DNA from: Bin127 sp965203505
GTDB taxonomy: Bacteria > Chloroflexota > Dehalococcoidia > Lucifugimonadales > Lucifugimonadaceae
DNA length: 64,000 nt
Assembly: GCA_965203505.1 (NCBI GenBank)
Contig: OZ241880.1
Span: forward strand, 1,116,001-1,180,000
Reading direction: 5' to 3'
Within the stretch, counting starts at the first letter, position 1. Every line of letters begins with the position of its first letter. Both the position numbers and the translations under genes were made by a program. This document shows, in pieces, positions 59,997 through 64,000 of the stretch. Under the pieces are notes generated by a model. It had not been told where the DNA came from. It did not search any database and saw nothing but the letters and a program-made list of their open reading frames with translations.

Positions 59997-62804
59997 ATGG
60001 AGACGTTGGTGGCGCTCGATTTGGAAACGACAGGTTTAAACGCCGATTCAGATCGGATCATAGACGTCGGTGCCGTCAAATTCCGCGGAGGGGAGCAGTT
60101 GGGAGTTTTCCATTCGCTCGTGAATCCGCGCGTTAGGTTGCCCGAGTTCATCGTTTCACTGACTGGCATCTCGCAAACGGATGTGGATTCTGCTCCTGAA
60201 TGGGACGCGGTGCGGGACGAGTTGCGGGAATTCATTGGCAACGCTCGGCTCGTGGGTCACAATGTAGAGTTCGATGTCGGATTCTTGCGTTCGCACCAGA
60301 TCAGAACAGATCATCTCAGTTACGACACGGAACAGATGGCCCGCGTTGCGTTACCCGCCGGTCCAGAATTTGGATTGGGACGCCTTGCCGAGCGGTTTCA
60401 TGTAGTCCACGACGATCCGCATAGAGCGTTGTCAGACGCGCTCGCTTCGCGCGATCTGTTTCTGATTCTGTTGGAGCGCTTCGAAGGTATGTCGTCCGCG
60501 GCTTTAGCACGTATGGCGTCGTTGGGATCGAGGTCGCGTTGGAGCGTGAGCGAACTGGCGGGGAACATTGTCGCCGCGGGTGACGGTGTTGACGATGTGA
60601 TCGGCGGCGTGGGTATCGACGAATCGTCTTTGAGCGACCGCTTGCGGTTGCCGGGGCGCATTGCTTCGTGGGGCCAAGTTGCGGATGACGACGAGGCTAC
60701 GTACACGGATGAGCATGTCGTCCAGACGGAGATGGCGTTCTTGCCCGGAGGGTTGGTTCAAGATGCGATGCCGGCGTACGAAGCGCGTGAGGGGCAACGC
60801 GAGATGGCGGTCGCAGTTGCGAGGGCGATCGCTAGAGGGGAGAAGTTGATCGTTGAAGCAGGGACAGGAATCGGGAAGTCGCTCGCCTACCTTTTGCCGG
60901 CCGCGTTGATGGTTGCTGGACAGGGTCGGAAGGCTGTGATTTCGACGAATACGCTCAATCTGCAAGAGCAACTGTTGAATAAGGATTTCGCAACTATACG
61001 GGAGATCGTTCAGCGCGAAACAGGCGTCGAACTTGAAGCCGTTCAACTAAAGGGAAGATCGAACTACCTATGTGTTCAACGTTGGCGCGATGCGGTATCG
61101 CAGGCGAATCACGGACATTCGGATGCCCGGGTGCTCTCGCAGTGTTTGACGTGGCTGGCGGAAACTGACACTGGCGACCGTGCGGAATTGTCGTTGGGTT
61201 GGGATGGTGCGGCGTTCGGACGGCTTTCTGCTGATGGTTGCCCGCCAACAACATCGGGTGGCGGCTTTCCGTGCCAAGGTCCGCCATGTTTCTTGCTCAA
61301 GGCGAGGGCTAACGCCCATCAGGCGGATGTGTTGATCGTCAATCACGCGTTGCTCATCAGCGACATGACGGCGGAAAACAACATCTTGCCGCCGCACGAT
61401 GTTCTGGTGATCGACGAGGCTCATCACCTACGCGATGTTGCGACGAGGCATTTGGGGTTCGAGATTCGCGAGACACAACTGATGGATGACTTGGGCGCGC
61501 TGACGCGGAGCGACGGGATGTTCCCGCGACTGATCCGTATGGCGACGATGCGCGGAGGCGGTGACGAGGCATTGTCATCCGTGCCGGATTTGCATCGCAG
61601 GGTTGTTGAGGCGGCGGATAGGGCGACTTTGTCAGCTAGTCGGGTGTTCGACGCGTTACGTGATTTGACGGCTTTCTTAACCCGCAGAGAACGGACGCGG
61701 GAGATGCGGATATTGGGGATGACGCGCATCACCAGGGATTGGCGTGAGGGAGTCGACGAAAATTGGGTCACGCTAAGGCCGGCGTTAAGCGCGATCGTCT
61801 CCGGTTTGAGGACGTTGATCGAAATGGCGAATACTGACGGTCAACCCGACGCTGCGGTAATCAACGTGAACGCCCTTTACGAGAGGTTGAGCGACGTCAA
61901 CCAATGGCTGTACGCGTTGATAGAGGAACCGGATGAGAATTTCGTTTACTGGAGTTCGGTGAATCAGCGTCGCAACATGGAAACGTATCTGAATGGTGCG
62001 CCGTTGGACGTCGCCGGAGAGTTGAGGTCGCGTCTGTTCAGCCAAGAACGATCGCATATCTTGACGGGTGCAACGTTGAGCGATGACGGTGGATTTGAAC
62101 GGTTCCAAACCACATTGGGTTTCGACGCGGACGAGACTTTGAAAATCGGATCGCCGTTCGATTTCAAAGAAGCGGCGTTGATTTTAGTGCCGGAGGATAT
62201 TCCGCAACCTAACACGCCGGGTTACAACGAGGCGGTGACCGACGCGATCGAGGATATCGCGTCGGCGACCAAGGGTAGGACGTTGGCATTGTTCACAGCG
62301 AATTCGGCATTGAACAACGCCCGCGAGTCTCTGTTCAATCGTTTCAGAAATGCGGAGACGAAGGTTTTTGGTCAGGGTCGGGATGGTCCGGCTTCTCGTG
62401 TGATGCAGTTGTTGAACGACTCTGATGATGCGGTGGCGTTGGGCGCGATGAGTCTGTGGGAAGGGATCGATTTGCAGGACGCGTCGATCAATTCGTTGGT
62501 GATGACTCGACTGCCGTTTCCGGTGCCGCGCGATCCGATTCACGAGGCGCGATCCGAGAATCTGGAGAACCCTTTCAACGGTTACTTCGTGCCGGAAGCG
62601 GTGACGAAGTTCAGACAGGGATTTGGTCGATTGATCCGTTCTCGCAGCGATCGAGGCGTTTTTGTCGTGTTAGATAGACGGATTATCTCGAAATCATATG
62701 GCCGAGCGTTCCAGAAATCGATACCTCAAGGCACAGTACGGAGGGTGACGCTGGGGACGTTGTCTGATTACATCGAGCGATGGTTCGCTGGGCAACCAGT
62801 CTGA
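59997..62804 (+). CDS. DinG-family exonuclease-helicase
   Basis: About 935 residues. The N-terminal 170 residues are a DEDDh exonuclease of the epsilon/DnaQ type: LDLETTGL, GHNVEFDVGFL and HRALSDALAS. They are followed by an XPD/DinG helicase: Walker A VEAGTGIGKSLAYLLP, an iron-sulfur-like cysteine set (one in YLCVQRW, then GCPP and PCQGPPC), DEAHH, and the C-terminal motifs GRLIRSRSDRGVFVVLD. This resembles the fused DinG form of Firmicutes. It probably degrades or unwinds DNA in repair. The first in-frame ATG is chosen; a TTG 15 codons upstream exists. The stop overlaps the OGG1 start (TGATG). Confidence 0.9.
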   Translation: METLVALDLETTGLNADSDRIIDVGAVKFRGGEQLGVFHSLVNPRVRLPEFIVSLTGISQTDVDSAPEWDAVRDELREFIGNARLVGHNVEFDVGFLRSHQIRTDHLSYDTEQMARVALPAGPEFGLGRLAERFHVVHDDPHRALSDALASRDLFLILLERFEGMSSAALARMASLGSRSRWSVSELAGNIVAAGDGVDDVIGGVGIDESSLSDRLRLPGRIASWGQVADDDEATYTDEHVVQTEMAFLPGGLVQDAMPAYEAREGQREMAVAVARAIARGEKLIVEAGTGIGKSLAYLLPAALMVAGQGRKAVISTNTLNLQEQLLNKDFATIREIVQRETGVELEAVQLKGRSNYLCVQRWRDAVSQANHGHSDARVLSQCLTWLAETDTGDRAELSLGWDGAAFGRLSADGCPPTTSGGGFPCQGPPCFLLKARANAHQADVLIVNHALLISDMTAENNILPPHDVLVIDEAHHLRDVATRHLGFEIRETQLMDDLGALTRSDGMFPRLIRMATMRGGGDEALSSVPDLHRRVVEAADRATLSASRVFDALRDLTAFLTRRERTREMRILGMTRITRDWREGVDENWVTLRPALSAIVSGLRTLIEMANTDGQPDAAVINVNALYERLSDVNQWLYALIEEPDENFVYWSSVNQRRNMETYLNGAPLDVAGELRSRLFSQERSHILTGATLSDDGGFERFQTTLGFDADETLKIGSPFDFKEAALILVPEDIPQPNTPGYNEAVTDAIEDIASATKGRTLALFTANSALNNARESLFNRFRNAETKVFGQGRDGPASRVMQLLNDSDDAVALGAMSLWEGIDLQDASINSLVMTRLPFPVPRDPIHEARSENLENPFNGYFVPEAVTKFRQGFGRLIRSRSDRGVFVVLDRRIISKSYGRAFQKSIPQGTVRRVTLGTLSDYIERWFAGQPV

Positions 62805-63697
62805 TGGTGGATATCCCGACCACTACGTCGATCGCGCGCGTTGGTGATGCCGTCGACTTGCGTATCGACCCGTTCGACGTGCAGCAGACCTTGGACGGTG
62901 GGCAAGCGTTTGGGTGGTACGAGTCGGCTAATGGAGCTTATCGGGGCGTGTTGGGCGATCGCGTTGTGGCGATCAGTTGCGACGGTCGGCGTGTCTCGTT
63001 CCGGGTAGAGAACGGTGGTGTTACCGCCGACATGACGGATCGCGTCGAGGATTATTTGGTCGCGAAAGCCGATGTTGATCGGCTTCGATCGACGCTGTCA
63101 GGAGAGCCGAGTTACGGAGAAGAGGTGTGGAAGGAGCCTTTGATCCGCGTGATGCGTCAAGATCCTTGGGAATGTCTAGCCGGATTCATCTGTTCGCAAA
63201 ACTCGAATATTCCGCGGATCAAACAGATGGTCACTTCGGTGGCTCGTCTCGGGCGAAGAGTCGGAGATGATGATTGGGCGTTCGAGTTTCCACATCCTTC
63301 GGTGGTCGCGGACGCGGGGGAAGCTGGGCTGCGGGGCATGGGGTTGGGTTACCGCGGGAAACACCTGGCCCCCACAGCAGCGATCCTTGCGGAATCGTTT
63401 GATGTCAAATCACTGCGCCACTCCACATACGAAGACGCAAAATTAGCGTTGATGGAGTTGCCTGGTGTGGGTCCGAAAGTCGCAGATTGCGTATTGGCTT
63501 ATTCGTTGGACAAAGGCGAGGCGTTTCCCGTCGACGTCCATGTTCGGCGGGCTGCGATTCGGTTATATGGGCTTGACGAAAACGTGAAGAACGAATTCGT
63601 GGGCGAATGGGCTCGCGACCGCTTCGGCGAATACGCGGCGTGGGCGCAACTTTACATGTTCCGAGATGAGATCAACCGTCGGACAAGCGACGGTTGA
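62804..63697 (+). CDS. ogg: 8-oxoguanine DNA glycosylase, OGG1 type
   Basis: About 297 residues. HhH-GPD fold: ICSQNSNIPRI (about 129-139) and LPGVGPKVADCVLAY, with catalytic Lys225 and Asp244 in FPVDVHV. These match human OGG1 and its bacterial relatives, which remove 8-oxoguanine and cut the strand (AP lyase). The N-terminal domain has GGQAFGWY. The ATG overlaps the stop codon of the DinG-like gene (TGATG), so the two form one repair operon. It converges on the CCA enzyme gene with a 26-base overlap. Confidence 0.93.
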   Translation: MVDIPTTTSIARVGDAVDLRIDPFDVQQTLDGGQAFGWYESANGAYRGVLGDRVVAISCDGRRVSFRVENGGVTADMTDRVEDYLVAKADVDRLRSTLSGEPSYGEEVWKEPLIRVMRQDPWECLAGFICSQNSNIPRIKQMVTSVARLGRRVGDDDWAFEFPHPSVVADAGEAGLRGMGLGYRGKHLAPTAAILAESFDVKSLRHSTYEDAKLALMELPGVGPKVADCVLAYSLDKGEAFPVDVHVRRAAIRLYGLDENVKNEFVGEWARDRFGEYAAWAQLYMFRDEINRRTSDG

Positions 63698-64000
63698 CGT
63701 GTTCGCGTTCCTCGCGCTCGTTTGAGATTGATTGATCGATCCGAAGTTCGAGCAGTTCGTTCAAGAGTTCTCCGACCTGTGGGCCTCGAGGTACGCCAAG
63801 GTTCATCAAATCGTCGCCGTTAAGTGCGGGCCGAATGTGGCGAAGGCGATTGCGGAAGTCGGTCAATCGACCAACAACGTTCGCGTTGCTTTCGGTTGCG
63901 ATCACGGCTCGCAAGATTTCGTCGCGAACGCACATCAACGAGTTTCGTAACGTTAGGTCAGTAACTCGAGCCGTCTCAAATTGCTTCGCGACCTCCCGGA
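63672..64000 (-). CDS. cca: CCA-adding tRNA nucleotidyltransferase, C-terminal part (5' truncated by the window edge)
   Basis: The frame is open from base 64000 to the stop near 63672, so the start is outside the window. The visible 108 residues have the C-terminal RNA-binding features of bacterial tRNA nucleotidyltransferases: LRNSLMCV, LNGDDLMNLGVPRGPQVGELLNELL and a terminal NEREEREHVNR. It adds CCA to tRNA 3' ends. The assignment rests on the C-terminal signature only; a poly(A)-polymerase-like relative cannot be excluded. The end overlaps the OGG1 gene by 26 bases. Confidence 0.82.
   Translation of the reverse strand, partial: REVAKQFETARVTDLTLRNSLMCVRDEILRAVIATESNANVVGRLTDFRNRLRHIRPALNGDDLMNLGVPRGPQVGELLNELLELRIDQSISNEREEREHVNRRLSDG

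Overview
The window reads as chromosomal DNA from a free-living bacterium, most likely a Chloroflexota member of the SAR202/Dehalococcoidia type. This placement is an inference from gene content. The supporting features are the SCO1664/DUF3090 gene pair, the htpX-pspAB pair, rpmE followed by a DUF1385 membrane protein, a large SRP RNA carrying an Alu domain, three paralogous enolase-superfamily (mandelate racemase-like) enzymes, a phytanoyl-CoA-type dioxygenase, and a benzoylformate-decarboxylase-like TPP enzyme. GTG and TTG starts are common and Shine-Dalgarno sites are often weak. I see no rRNA, CRISPR array, recognisable transposase, prophage or plasmid function.

Layout. 1-3015: the 3' part of a penicillin acylase, then a small unit ending in a very strong terminator and two overlapping small genes. 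3109-8427: enolase-superfamily enzyme, JAMM peptidase, PhyH dioxygenase, and the YcaQ-like / SCO1664 / DUF3090 cluster. 8428-14013: a T-box leader driving citramalate synthase (cimA), an inositol-monophosphatase-like enzyme, htpX-pspAB, and a glutamine-amidotransferase-like protein that has lost its catalytic residues. 14094-22582: gyrA, an MMPL exporter with a lipocalin-like partner, a flavin reductase, rplU-rpmA-rpmE-DUF1385. 22613-26682: a minus-strand histidine operon (adenosyltransferase, hisH, hisA, methyltransferase, hisF, hisIE). 26829-31752: A-type Fe-S carrier, YgfZ, tRNA-Gly(TCC), a second enolase-superfamily enzyme, ATP sulfurylase with a degenerate APS-kinase domain, and an orphan small gene. 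31840-40854: VIT-type transporter, TPP enzyme, orphan nuclease-like protein, SelA-like PLP enzyme, a third enolase-superfamily protein, serine hydrolase, DUF885 protein. 40855-42211: a repeat island without genes. 42212-44139: tandem metallo-beta-lactamase paralogues. 44145-48363: two tandem copies of an ABC/OLD-type ATPase plus a small PD-(D/E)XK-like protein. 48504-56126: lepA, galU, SRP RNA, rsmA, ispE, a membrane protein, an atypical SDR, a MATE-like transporter. 56127-58071: a small accessory island with repeats, a coiled-coil membrane protein and a HEPN two-gene module. 58204-64000: peroxiredoxin, ketopantoate-reductase-like enzyme, exonuclease-helicase (DinG family) overlapping an OGG1-type glycosylase, and the 3' end of a CCA-adding enzyme.

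How the genes work together. Housekeeping blocks (translation, histidine and isoleucine synthesis, isoprenoids, DNA repair, topology) are interleaved with catabolic genes for sugar acids and other organic acids. The best candidate for an undescribed system is the duplicated ATPase / PD-(D/E)XK-like module at 44145-48363. Its ATP-binding lobes are conserved between the two copies, while the middle of the ATPase has diverged, as would be expected of a sensor region in a defence-type system. Next in interest are the HEPN module at 57287-58071 and the T-box leader of cimA, whose terminator does not share an arm with the antiterminator.
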